Shown here: piece by piece, positions 1 through 5,671 of the stretch | How positions within the stretch are numbered: position 1 is the first letter of the stretch | How the letters are laid out: every line of letters starts with the position of its first letter | Origin: Candidatus Sericytochromatia bacterium | GTDB lineage: Bacteria > Cyanobacteriota > Sericytochromatia > JACMPN01 | Length of the DNA: 5,723 nt | Assembly: GCA_014377495.1 (NCBI GenBank) | Contig: JACMPN010000204.1 | Span: 1 to 5,723, forward strand | Reading direction: 5' to 3' | Position numbers and translations under genes: made by a program | Notes under the pieces: model-generated | The model's database searches: none | What the model was told of the DNA's origin: nothing | What the model saw: only the letters and a program-made list of their open reading frames with translations

Positions 1-2
1 AC

Positions 3-587
3 CGCGTCGCCGATGCGGAAGCCTTCATGGTGCACGCCCTGTCGGATCCGGCCACGCCCGCCACGGTGGCCGAAGGGATGGTGCGGGTCCTGGAGCCTCT
101 GGGCGAGCGGGCCTTTCCCCTGTTCGACCGACTCTATCAGCTGCCCGGGGCCTACCACGCCGTCATCCGGCGCCTGATGGCCACTTCGGATTGGCCTGAG
201 CTGCAGCGGTATGCCGAGGCCTCGGTCCCCGTGATCGGGGCGGAAGCCTGGCTGCATCAGGCCTATGCCTTTTCGGAGCTGCAACAGCCGGCAGAAGCGG
301 AAGTCGCCTATGGCCGGGCGATCAGCGCCGACCCGGAATTGGGGCTCGCCTGGCACAACCTTGGTGTCCTCTCGGCCCGGCGTGAGGACTGGCAAACGGC
401 CCGCCTGGCCTTTGAAGGGGCACTGAGTGTCGCACCGGCGTCGTTCCCGGCGATGATTGAGCTCATCGAAGTTCTGGCCAAACTTGGCGACACCGATGCC
501 GCCCTGCCGATTTTCCAGGAAGCGAACCAACTGCTCCCAGAGCACCCGGAGGTCATCCGGTTGGCCGAAGTGCTGGGCGTCCGCTAA
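3..587 (+). CDS. TPR-repeat protein, C-terminal part (5' end outside window)
   Basis: The reading frame is open from base 3 to the TAA at 585-587, so the gene probably starts outside the window; the first internal ATG is at 27. Counting from that ATG (186 residues), three tetratricopeptide repeats lie at about residues 72-105, 106-139 and 140-173. They show the usual alternation of small and aromatic residues, for example AWHNLGVLSARREDW followed by ARLAFEGALSVAP. TPRs form paired-helix scaffolds for protein-protein contacts, so the partner and process cannot be told from this part. The leading 70 residues are helical-looking and could be degenerate repeats. No signal peptide can be assessed because the N-terminus is missing. 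The gene converges on the trpG 3' fragment with 59 bases between the two stops and no clear terminator in the gap. I am confident of the TPR fold; the function is unknown. Confidence 0.85.
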   Translation, partial: RVADAEAFMVHALSDPATPATVAEGMVRVLEPLGERAFPLFDRLYQLPGAYHAVIRRLMATSDWPELQRYAEASVPVIGAEAWLHQAYAFSELQQPAEAEVAYGRAISADPELGLAWHNLGVLSARREDWQTARLAFEGALSVAPASFPAMIELIEVLAKLGDTDAALPIFQEANQLLPEHPEVIRLAEVLGVR

Positions 588-646
588 GAGGCCGCTACTG
601 CTTAAACAACGTTGCGACGTGGCCTACCGGGATCGCGTTGAACCGC

Positions 647-817
647 TCAGGCGACCCGGCGGGTCATCTTCAGGAAGTTGAGCAGCAGGGGTTTGCCCGC
701 TTCGGTCAGGATCGACTCGGGATGAAATTGCACCCCTTCGACGGCCGGCAAGGTCTTGTGGCGCAAGCCCATCACCAGACCGTCCTCGGTCCAGGCCGAA
801 ATTTCCAGGCACTCCGG
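647..817 (-). pseudogene. Orphan 3' end of trpG/pabA (duplicated fragment)
   Basis: Read on the minus strand, this stretch encodes the C-terminal part of a class I glutamine amidotransferase, including the GVQFHPES motif that carries the catalytic His and Glu. It ends LLLNFLKMTRRVA and a TGA at 647-649. Bases 661-817 match 3332-3488 of the intact trpG with three mismatches; two of these change one residue (LLLNF here, LLNNF there) and one is silent. The N-terminal half with the nucleophilic Cys is absent and there is no start, so it cannot make an active enzyme. The end RRVA is of normal length for the family and looks like the ancestral C-terminus, whereas the intact copy has a longer, unrelated tail. 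On its upstream side the fragment is fused directly to an IS1380-like transposase fragment. Confidence 0.9.
661..817. repeat. Direct repeat copy 1 (trpG 3' end)
   Basis: These 157 bases match 3332-3488 in the same orientation, with mismatches at 681, 682 and 752 only. The match stops abruptly at both edges: left of 661 lies the ancestral trpG stop region, and right of 817 lies the IS1380-like transposase. The two copies enclose about 2.5 kb containing the transposase fragment and the HExxH gene. Confidence 0.95.
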
Positions 818-1394
818 GCAAACTCTGGTCGTCGCTGGCGAAAATCAGCAGGGGCATGTAGCAGGTCTGGTCGTACAGCCCGTTAAACAAGGACAACTGC
901 TGATTGCCATAGGTCTGAGCGTTGGTGCCGTCGGCATCGATGGTGATCCGGCGTTTGTCCTTCGGTTGACGGGCGATGTACTGGTCGATCAACAAGTCCC
1001 ACAAGCGCATCAGGTCATCTTCATCGACGGCATTTTCCAGCCGGGACAAAGTGGGTTGGCTGGCGAGATCGGCCCCGCTGTCGGGTTGCCTGCCGACGGC
1101 CAGTTTATAGGCGGGGTGATGTCGCAAGGTGGCCGCGTCATTGCAATCCTCCCAACCCATGGCAATTTGAAAGATACGTTGCTGCAGTAGTTCCTCCAGT
1201 GGGTGTTGGACGCACAGCGGGTTGCGGCGGTCCTGGATGACCTTGGCCATTGCGTTGCACAGGCCGAGTTTTTGATCGGCCAAGTGGAGCAGAGCCACGC
1301 CAGCGTCGCTGGTGGTGTGCTCGGCGTCGAAGCTGGCGCTGACACCCTGGCTACGGGTTGTCCAGAGGGGTAATTGTTCGGTATTCTTGGGCAT
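818..1394 (-). pseudogene. IS1380-family transposase, truncated N-terminal part
   Basis: From ATG at 1394 the first 192 residues resemble the N-terminal half of IS1380-type DDE transposases. They contain a helical N-terminal region, then TIDADGTNAQTYGNQQLSLFNG followed by YDQTCYMPLLIF (about residues 151-185), which fits the family's first catalytic Asp segment. Family members are usually about 430-470 residues long, so more than half is gone, including the second catalytic Asp and the Glu. At base 818 the sequence jumps into the duplicated trpG 3' end. The open frame then continues out of phase to 624, adding about 64 nonsense residues. There is no good Shine-Dalgarno within 15 bases of the ATG, and I could not identify a terminal inverted repeat in 1395-1470. 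The family call rests on remembered motif patterns. Confidence 0.8.
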
Positions 1395-1800
1395 GCGGGT
1401 TTCGGCTCGGTTCTGTGGGCTGGAAGTTAGACACCTCCTACGTTACCGTGTCAGAAACCGTTTGTCGCGTCACTGGGGACCTCAACCGCGCAAACTGTCA
1501 CGCTGGTCGAACGACCTCTATCCCTGACACCGTCAGCTTTTGACGCCGGTTTCGTCAGCGCTCCGTGAATTATCCAGGCTAACGCAGGCAGCATTCCCCT
1601 TCGTCCTGCAGGACAAACTGCCTGCACGGCCTCGGCCGAACGCCCGAAGCGCCGCGGGACCTGGCTGCGGCACTCAAAAAGGCTTCCGGGAACGGGGAAT
1701 TGCAACCGCACTTGGCCGACTGGCAGTCCAATCCGAAAAGAAACCAAACTGCGGCCGTGACACGTCCTGTCCTTTTCCGTCGCGGGCAGTTGGCTGCAGG
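1395..1800. other. Gene-poor interval between IS remnant and HExxH gene
   Basis: I see no convincing intact gene in these 406 bases. The first 50-80 bases are probably the untranslated end of the IS1380-like element. A 12-bp perfect palindrome (GTCCTGCAGGAC) lies at 1603-1614, and a 6-bp stem (TGCAGG/CCTGCA) with an 8-base loop overlaps it at 1607-1626. Neither is followed by a T-run in a useful direction, so neither is a clear terminator for the gene ending at 1801. A possible decayed coding fragment on the plus strand is listed separately. Confidence 0.6.
1637..1753 (+). pseudogene. Possible decayed coding fragment
   Basis: In the plus-strand frame beginning at 1637 the translation has protein-like composition: RTPEAPRDLAAALKKASGNG followed by ELQPHLADWQSNPKRN. 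The piece just upstream in another frame (AAFPFVLQDKLPA, near 1587-1625) could be its N-terminal continuation after a frameshift. The DLAAALKK segment loosely recalls the helical C-terminal region of YdeI/OmpD-associated small proteins, but this is too short to assign. There is no start codon with a ribosome site, so if real it is a relic carried with the inserted DNA. Chance composition is a serious alternative. Confidence 0.25.
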
Positions 1801-3276
1801 TCAGAAGGTGACTTCAATCACATCATCCTTGATACTGACGGTCGCCTGATCTACCGCCATCGTGGCGTTCGGAGAGGTGAAGGCGACCGTCCCCCGGCAC
1901 TCACCCGGGGCCACGGAAAGCACCTTACCGTCCACGAGGATGCGCAATGCGGCTGGATCAACGAAAAAAACGAATTCGTAGCTGCTATTACTGCTACTTT
2001 GTATGACTTCATCGGTGATTGCGATTGAAATACCACCTTCTTCGGCGCTGACCCGAGAGCCATTTTGCATCAAGCGATTATTACCGTCAATCAGCGCCGG
2101 CTGGCTTTCAAAGGTGCTGAAACCGTTCAACTTATCGAAGTTAACAGCCAGACGCACCTTGCGCCCCGGTGAGGCGTTAAAATCGCGAAACGCCTCAACC
2201 TTCGTCGCCTGGCGTTCATCCGTCAGCGCCTGGAGACGGATGATCATTTGGCCAACATCGTACCGGTTTTCCACAGGAGCCAGTCGTTTGGACAAGTCTC
2301 CCATGTCCCCACAGGCCTGCGCGAGCAGGGCACCGAGGCTTTGGTTGTGCTCGACCGCCGTCTTCCAACCCGGATTGAGCCGCTCCAGCAGCAGGCCCAT
2401 GGCGAAACCCGTGTCGTAAAAGCGGCCGCGCCCCAACGCCTGGGTGTCCAGATTATTGCGCAACCGCCGGCTCAAGCCCGACAACGACGCGGACCGGCCA
2501 CGGCGCAGAAAACGCATCGACTCGCGTTCGGAAGCGCTGGGGATTTCGGCCGCAAGTACCTGCGCCATGCTTTCGACGTAATTGGCTGTGCCTTCCACGG
2601 CTTCCAGCCGATCTTCACTGTTTGCCCCTTTCGTTCCGAGGGCCAGATGGCGGGCCTGACGGACCGCCAGGAAATCGGCGGCAGCCGCCTTCAGGCGTGG
2701 CATCGTGCCGGCTTCGAGGGCATCGGCCAGCAGCGTCTGTTCCACTTCGGCCAGAGCCCAATCCCGAGCGCTGGCAACCACCCGGGTTTCCGTCGTCCCC
2801 GTGCCTGGGGGATGGAAACCCTTCTGAACGTCCTGATAGTGGTGAAATCCTTCATGCAGGGCGGTCAAAAACGTGCGTGTGATCAGTTCGTCCGGCCTGG
2901 CTTCGACCGAGACACCGACGGTGTTCCCGATGCGCTGTCGGGTGTTGATACCGCTGGGAAAGCGGGGCGGCCTGGGGTTGACGGCCGCACCGGGTTGGCC
3001 GACCACCGGGACAAAACCCGTCGGCAGCGGTCCTGGATAATTGAAGAGGTAGGCCGCACCATTTCGCCGGTGGATCACTAGGGGAAAGGCCGTCAATGCG
3101 TAGCCAGGCCAGATCCCGTCAGACTGCCGCCTGACGAAATCCATGCTCGCCATGACACGGGAGACGGCGAGTTGGTCCTTGGCGGAGAGGCCGGTCGTAT
3201 CGGCGATACCGGGCAAGGAGCCGAACCCTGCCGTGAGGAGAGCGATCGTCCATATGCGTACTGTTTTGCCTGTCAT
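1801..3276 (-). CDS. Exported putative HExxH zinc metalloprotease, unknown family
   Basis: The product has 491 residues. Residues 1-25 look like a Sec signal peptide: basic MTGKTVR, a hydrophobic run, then likely cleavage near GIA|D, so it should act in the periplasm or outside. Residues 141-145 are HEGFH within LHEGFHHYQ, the HExxH zinc-binding and catalytic helix. About 85 residues later EAVEGTANYVE (225-235) is a plausible helix giving the third zinc ligand (Glu), as in gluzincin-type peptidases. YDTGFAMGLLLERLNPGW (287-304) resembles a conserved helix after that site in such proteins. Residues from about 365 to the end look beta-rich and may be a separate domain. The ATG overlaps the trpG stop as ATGA and has AGGAG 9 bases upstream. 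The gene lies within DNA bounded by the trpG duplication, so it was probably acquired. Protease activity is inferred from motifs only; I recognise no named family. Confidence 0.75.
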   Translation of the reverse strand: MTGKTVRIWTIALLTAGFGSLPGIADTTGLSAKDQLAVSRVMASMDFVRRQSDGIWPGYALTAFPLVIHRRNGAAYLFNYPGPLPTGFVPVVGQPGAAVNPRPPRFPSGINTRQRIGNTVGVSVEARPDELITRTFLTALHEGFHHYQDVQKGFHPPGTGTTETRVVASARDWALAEVEQTLLADALEAGTMPRLKAAAADFLAVRQARHLALGTKGANSEDRLEAVEGTANYVESMAQVLAAEIPSASERESMRFLRRGRSASLSGLSRRLRNNLDTQALGRGRFYDTGFAMGLLLERLNPGWKTAVEHNQSLGALLAQACGDMGDLSKRLAPVENRYDVGQMIIRLQALTDERQATKVEAFRDFNASPGRKVRLAVNFDKLNGFSTFESQPALIDGNNRLMQNGSRVSAEEGGISIAITDEVIQSSSNSSYEFVFFVDPAALRILVDGKVLSVAPGECRGTVAFTSPNATMAVDQATVSIKDDVIEVTF

Positions 3277-3908
3277 GTGGGTGGGCTCCTGACGTCTGGA
3301 CGGATCAACTGCCGGTCTATAGCCCCATTATGGGTCATCTTCAGGAAGTTGTTCAGCAGGGGTTTGCCCGCTTCGGTCAGGATCGACTCGGGATGAAATT
3401 GCACCCCTTCGACGGCCGGCAAAGTCTTGTGGCGCAAGCCCATCACCAGACCGTCCTCGGTCCAGGCCGAAATTTCCAGGCACTCCGGCAGGCTGGCCCG
3501 ATCCACCACCAGCGAATGGTAGCGGGTGGCAGTGAACGGATTCGGCAGATCGGCAAAGACACCCTTGCCGTCATGGTGGATCTCGGACGTGCGACCGTGC
3601 ATCAGGTAGGGGGCCCGGACGACCGTACCGCCGTATACCTGGCCCATGCTCTGCTCGCCGAGGCAGACGCCCAGGACGGGGATCTCACCGGCAAAGCGGG
3701 AGATCACGCCCAACGAGATGCCCGCCTCGTCCGGCGTGCCCGGCCCGGGACTGATGACGATGCCGGCCGGCGCTTTGGCCGCAATCTCGTCGAGGGTGAT
3801 GGCGTCGTTGCGGTAGACCTCGACCTTGGCGCCGAGTTCACCCAAGTATTGGACGATGTTGTAGGTGAACGAGTCGTAGTTATCGATTAGAAGGATCATC
3901 TGGCTCAC
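3273..3908 (-). CDS. trpG: Anthranilate/aminodeoxychorismate synthase glutamine amidotransferase subunit
   Basis: This is a class I glutamine amidotransferase that releases ammonia from glutamine for the chorismate-binding partner (TrpE for tryptophan, or PabB for folate); many bacteria use one TrpG/PabA for both. Visible motifs are IDNYDSFTYN near the start, SPGPGTPDEAG (53-63), the nucleophile Cys82 in GVCLGEQSMGQ, MHGRTS (103-108), and His172/Glu174 in GVQFHPES, so the catalytic triad is complete. The Glu after CLG is where His is usual. The start is either GTG at 3908 or ATG at 3899 (MILLIDNYDS); neither has a strong Shine-Dalgarno. The last 20 residues after LLNNFLKMT are not seen in the ancestral-looking end at 647 and are encoded by inserted DNA. 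No trpE, pabB, trpD or trpC lies within the window. A small gene ends 43 bases upstream on the same strand, suggesting co-transcription. Confidence 0.93.
   Translation of the reverse strand: MSQMILLIDNYDSFTYNIVQYLGELGAKVEVYRNDAITLDEIAAKAPAGIVISPGPGTPDEAGISLGVISRFAGEIPVLGVCLGEQSMGQVYGGTVVRAPYLMHGRTSEIHHDGKGVFADLPNPFTATRYHSLVVDRASLPECLEISAWTEDGLVMGLRHKTLPAVEGVQFHPESILTEAGKPLLNNFLKMTHNGAIDRQLIRPDVRSPPT
3286..3290 (-). promoter_or_regulatory. Ribosome binding site of the HExxH gene, inside trpG
   Basis: On the minus strand AGGAG lies 9 bases before the ATG at 3276. It is within the last codons of the extended trpG reading frame, so translation of the exported protein can be coupled to trpG termination at the ATGA overlap. 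Confidence 0.7.
3332..3488. repeat. Direct repeat copy 2 (within intact trpG)
   Basis: This is the partner of 661-817, same orientation, 157 bases with three mismatches. Its right edge is internal to the intact gene. Its left edge is the point where the normal trpG reading (KMT, then RRVA and stop) switches to the novel tail. Confidence 0.95.
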
Positions 3909-3951
3909 GTACTTTCAGGCGATCCGGACGACCGGAGGACCTGGATGGGGA

Positions 3952-4305
3952 TTAGGAAGCGCTGGGTCTGTGGGGGATCAGGACCCGCAGGCGCTCGATG
4001 TGTTCAAGTGCCTGCCGCATCTCCCATTCGCTGCGTTGGACGGCGGAGACATAGTTTGCCATCCATTCGAGGAGGCGGTCTTTTTCGTTGGCCAGTTCCT
4101 CGACCGACTCGTCCTGAGGCCGGCCGCCGGCCCGGTGCAGATGCCACTCGGCGACCTTTTCGGTCAGCCAGCGTTCGATCAGCAGATCAAGGCTCGGGAA
4201 CTGGGCGTCACCGGCAATCTTGCGTAGTTCAGCGGCCAGGAACGGGCTCATCTGCACCTGCAATGCCGTCCGTTCGACCGTTTCACCGGACGTCTCCTCG
4301 TTCAT
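3952..4305 (-). CDS. Small ribbon-helix-helix-like protein with coiled coil, unknown function
   Basis: The product is 117 residues from ATG 4305, preferred over ATG 4323 because AGGAAGG lies 8 bases before it and the upstream ATG has no ribosome site. Residues 12-52 (TALQVQMSPFLAAELRKIAG and on to LLIERWLTEKVAEW) have the strand-helix-helix pattern of CopG/MetJ-like ribbon-helix-helix DNA-binding proteins: an alternating hydrophobic strand, then two amphipathic helices. Residues 68-107 are charged, with heptad-like spacing, and probably form a coiled coil. There is no signal peptide or membrane segment. It ends 43 bases before trpG on the same strand and may share its transcript. It could be a local regulator, an antitoxin without a visible toxin, or a cell-structure factor; none of these is established. 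It is a real gene by start site and composition. Confidence 0.7.
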   Translation of the reverse strand: MNEETSGETVERTALQVQMSPFLAAELRKIAGDAQFPSLDLLIERWLTEKVAEWHLHRAGGRPQDESVEELANEKDRLLEWMANYVSAVQRSEWEMRQALEHIERLRVLIPHRPSAS

Positions 4306-4313
4306 GACTCTGA

Positions 4314-4320
4314 CCTTCCT
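4314..4320 (-). promoter_or_regulatory. Ribosome binding site deciding the 4305 start
   Basis: AGGAAGG on the minus strand sits 8 bases upstream of the ATG at 4305, whereas the longer reading from ATG 4323 would begin upstream of it with no such site. Confidence 0.65.
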
Positions 4321-4440
4321 CATCCACTGGTGACGACTGCGTTGCCGGCTGCAAACCGGTGTGGAACCCTGGCGCCTGGGCCCTGTCCCACTATCCGAAG
4401 GTCGCTCAGGATTACCGTAACATATGCGCCGGCCCGCTTA

Positions 4441-4510
4441 GGGACTGCCAAACAATAAGTTCGGGCGCCGGCATCGTCGCCGACTCGGTGATGCGTTGTT
4501 TGACAGCCTC
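4441..4510. mobile_element. Possible 70-bp miniature inverted-repeat element
   Basis: The ends form imperfect inverted repeats: GGGACTGCCAAACAA at 4441-4455 against TTGTTTGACAGCCTC at 4496-4510, 12 of 15 positions complementary. TTA flanks both sides (4438-4440 and 4511-4513), as expected for a target duplication of IS5-type transposases. The GAGGCTG terminus read from the right matches the first seven bases of the neighbouring IS. The interior has no coding capacity. A chance hairpin or a solo scar of a deleted IS are the alternatives. Confidence 0.45.
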
Positions 4511-4512
4511 TT

Positions 4513-4530
4513 AGAGGCTGCACGGTAAGG
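4513..4530. repeat. Left terminal inverted repeat of the IS
   Basis: These 18 bases are the exact reverse complement of 5706-5723. The transposase stop (TAG at 4533-4535) lies two bases inside this repeat. Together with bases to the left it also forms the palindrome CAGCCTC-TTA-GAGGCTG at 4504-4520, where the presumed target TTA is the spacer. Confidence 0.92.
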
Positions 4531-4532
4531 CA

Positions 4533-5012
4533 CTACGAGAGCCTTTTGAGCATGAGGAAGACCATGCCCATGCAGATATAGGCCTCCTCGGAAGTGGCGA
4601 GGCCTTCATAATCCTTGCTGAGTCGCCGGTTGCGGCCACCCCAGGCATGGGTGCGTTCGACCACCCAGCGGCGTGCCAACACCACGAAGCCCTTCCGCTC
4701 GGGCGGAGGCGGAGGGGGCGGGTCGCCCTCTTTAGTCCAGAGTATGGGTTTGACATGGGTGACGACTTCCAGCCGGCAGCCCGCATGCTCCTTGACCCAC
4801 CCCTCAAACGGGGCGCCATCATAGCCTTGGTCGGCCCAAATCAGCTCCATACGGGGGAACCGCACCGTGATGCCTTCGAGCAGGGGCTTGGCACCTTCCC
4901 GATCGGTCACATCCGCAGGCGTCACGTGAACCCCCAACAGCAGCCCCATCACGTCTACGAGTAGATGCCGTTTGCGGCCGGTGACGCGCTTGCCACCGTC
5001 ATAGCCACGATC
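4533..5012 (-). CDS. IS5-family transposase, frame B (C-terminal catalytic part)
   Basis: This is the second phase of the transposase, in register from base 5012 (DRGYDGGKRVTGRKRHLLVD) to the stop at 4533. It is likely reached by a -1 shift from frame A. It holds the second catalytic Asp in WADQGYDG (residue 279 of the joined 377-residue protein) and the catalytic Glu in RRWVVERTHAW (residue 337), followed by RNRRLSKDYE typical of the family. A GTG/ATG pair near 4952 could start an isolated product, but that would lack GRKRHLLVD and the first Asp. Odd feature: a run of seven prolines just before KGFVVLARRW, encoded by a G-rich stretch near 4704-4724, where relatives usually have a short variable loop. 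The joined protein from Met111 would be 267 residues, normal for the family. Confidence 0.85.
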   Translation of the reverse strand, partial: DRGYDGGKRVTGRKRHLLVDVMGLLLGVHVTPADVTDREGAKPLLEGITVRFPRMELIWADQGYDGAPFEGWVKEHAGCRLEVVTHVKPILWTKEGDPPPPPPPERKGFVVLARRWVVERTHAWGGRNRRLSKDYEGLATSEEAYICMGMVFLMLKRLS

Positions 5013-5665
5013 CCCCTTTTTTCGGTCGTCTTGACCGATTGGCTATCGAGACTGGCGGCACTCGGCGTGGGGTCTCGGCCAGCCTTCACGCGGACCATTT
5101 CCCGCAAAGCATCGTTGATCGTTTGCCAGACGCCAGCATTCCGCCATTGCCGGAAGTAATCGTAGACGGTCGAATAGACGGGAAAATCATGAGGCAGCGC
5201 CCGCCAGGTACAGCCATTGCGCAGCACGTAGAACATGGCATTGACCAATTCCCGGCGGGGCAGATGAGCTGGCCGTCCACCCGGCAACGGGGCTGGGATG
5301 AGCGGTGCCAGGATCGTCCATTCACTGTCCGTCATGTCGGTGGGATAGGCCTTACGGAAGCTCGGCGCCGGTGGGTTCAGCCGAGGCTGTTTCGTATACC
5401 GTCTGGGGATCCTGGGGCAATCGGGATCGGGCGGGCTGACGGTCCGAATGGCTTTTCGGGTGTGCGTGTAGCCCATGCGCTTCAGTTCAAGGCCGACCGT
5501 CGCATGACTGACCCGTACACTACAGGCCGCCTCCAGGCGTACCGTCAGTTGGCGTATGCTGAGCAACGGGTGTGCCTCCCGCAGCCTTCCCAGCATGTCT
5601 AGCTGGGCTGGGCCGAGGGCATGGGGACGTCCTGTCGGTTTTGCTGTTTTCATACGCAACAGCAT
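4955..5665 (-). CDS. IS5-family transposase, frame A, with extra N-terminal helix-turn-helix domain
   Basis: The product has 236 residues. Residues 103-200 are the usual IS5 N-terminal domain (FRKAYPTDMTDSEWTILAPL, then RRELVNAMFYVLRNGCTWRA, YDYFRQW), and the first catalytic Asp is Asp207 in SLDSQSVKTTEK. Normal relatives begin near the RKAYPTD position. Here about 100 residues precede it: a helix-turn-helix at about 17-70 (LGPAQLDMLGRL, SIRQLTVRLEA, VRVSHATVGLELKRMGYT), much like the N-terminal domain of IS630-type transposases, then a proline-rich linker (about 78-102). The start at ATG 5665 is supported by AGGA six bases upstream within the IS, so the extension is probably translated. After KTTEKRG this frame runs into 18 unrelated residues and stops; the family sequence continues in frame B. 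Confidence 0.85.
   Translation of the reverse strand: MLLRMKTAKPTGRPHALGPAQLDMLGRLREAHPLLSIRQLTVRLEAACSVRVSHATVGLELKRMGYTHTRKAIRTVSPPDPDCPRIPRRYTKQPRLNPPAPSFRKAYPTDMTDSEWTILAPLIPAPLPGGRPAHLPRRELVNAMFYVLRNGCTWRALPHDFPVYSTVYDYFRQWRNAGVWQTINDALREMVRVKAGRDPTPSAASLDSQSVKTTEKRGIVAMTVASASPAANGIYS
5012..5023 (-). other. Slippery GAAAAAAGGGGG run, probable frameshift point of the transposase
   Basis: On the minus strand a run of six A and five G joins the two transposase phases. Frame A reads GAA AAA AGG GGG ATC; a one-base backward slip on GGG gives GAT CGT GGC TAT, restoring the expected RGYDGGK. Homopolymer runs at this point fit programmed -1 frameshifting or transcriptional slippage, as known in many insertion sequences. 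It is not a textbook X XXY YYZ heptamer in the zero frame, so a one-base deletion or a sequencing error is also possible. Confidence 0.6.
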
Positions 5666-5671
5666 TCGCTA

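Noticed and set aside
756..1190. A 144-codon plus-strand open frame
   Set aside because: It is antisense to the IS1380-like transposase fragment and crosses the recombination junction.
1603..1626. Palindrome and hairpin as a terminator for the HExxH gene
   Set aside because: The stem is short, lies nearly 200 bases past the stop and lacks a following T-run on the minus strand.
2248..3081. A 277-codon open frame on the plus strand
   Set aside because: It lies entirely antisense to the 491-residue gene, which has a ribosome site, signal peptide and conserved motifs; the plus-strand translation has no recognisable domain.
661..3488. A classical integrase att island
   Set aside because: No integrase, tRNA or excisionase is visible and the repeats are far longer than typical att cores, so only the general idea of insertion at a gene end is kept.
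3330..3890. A 186-codon plus-strand open frame across trpG, and a related one at 638-886
   Set aside because: Both are antisense shadows of trpG and are similar to each other only because the trpG end is duplicated.
4320..4523. A 67-codon minus-strand open frame between the small gene and the IS
   Set aside because: It begins inside the IS terminal repeat, crosses the inverted-repeat element and has no ribosome site or protein-like pattern.
5039..5602. A 187-codon plus-strand open frame in the IS
   Set aside because: It is antisense to the transposase, which has clear family motifs.
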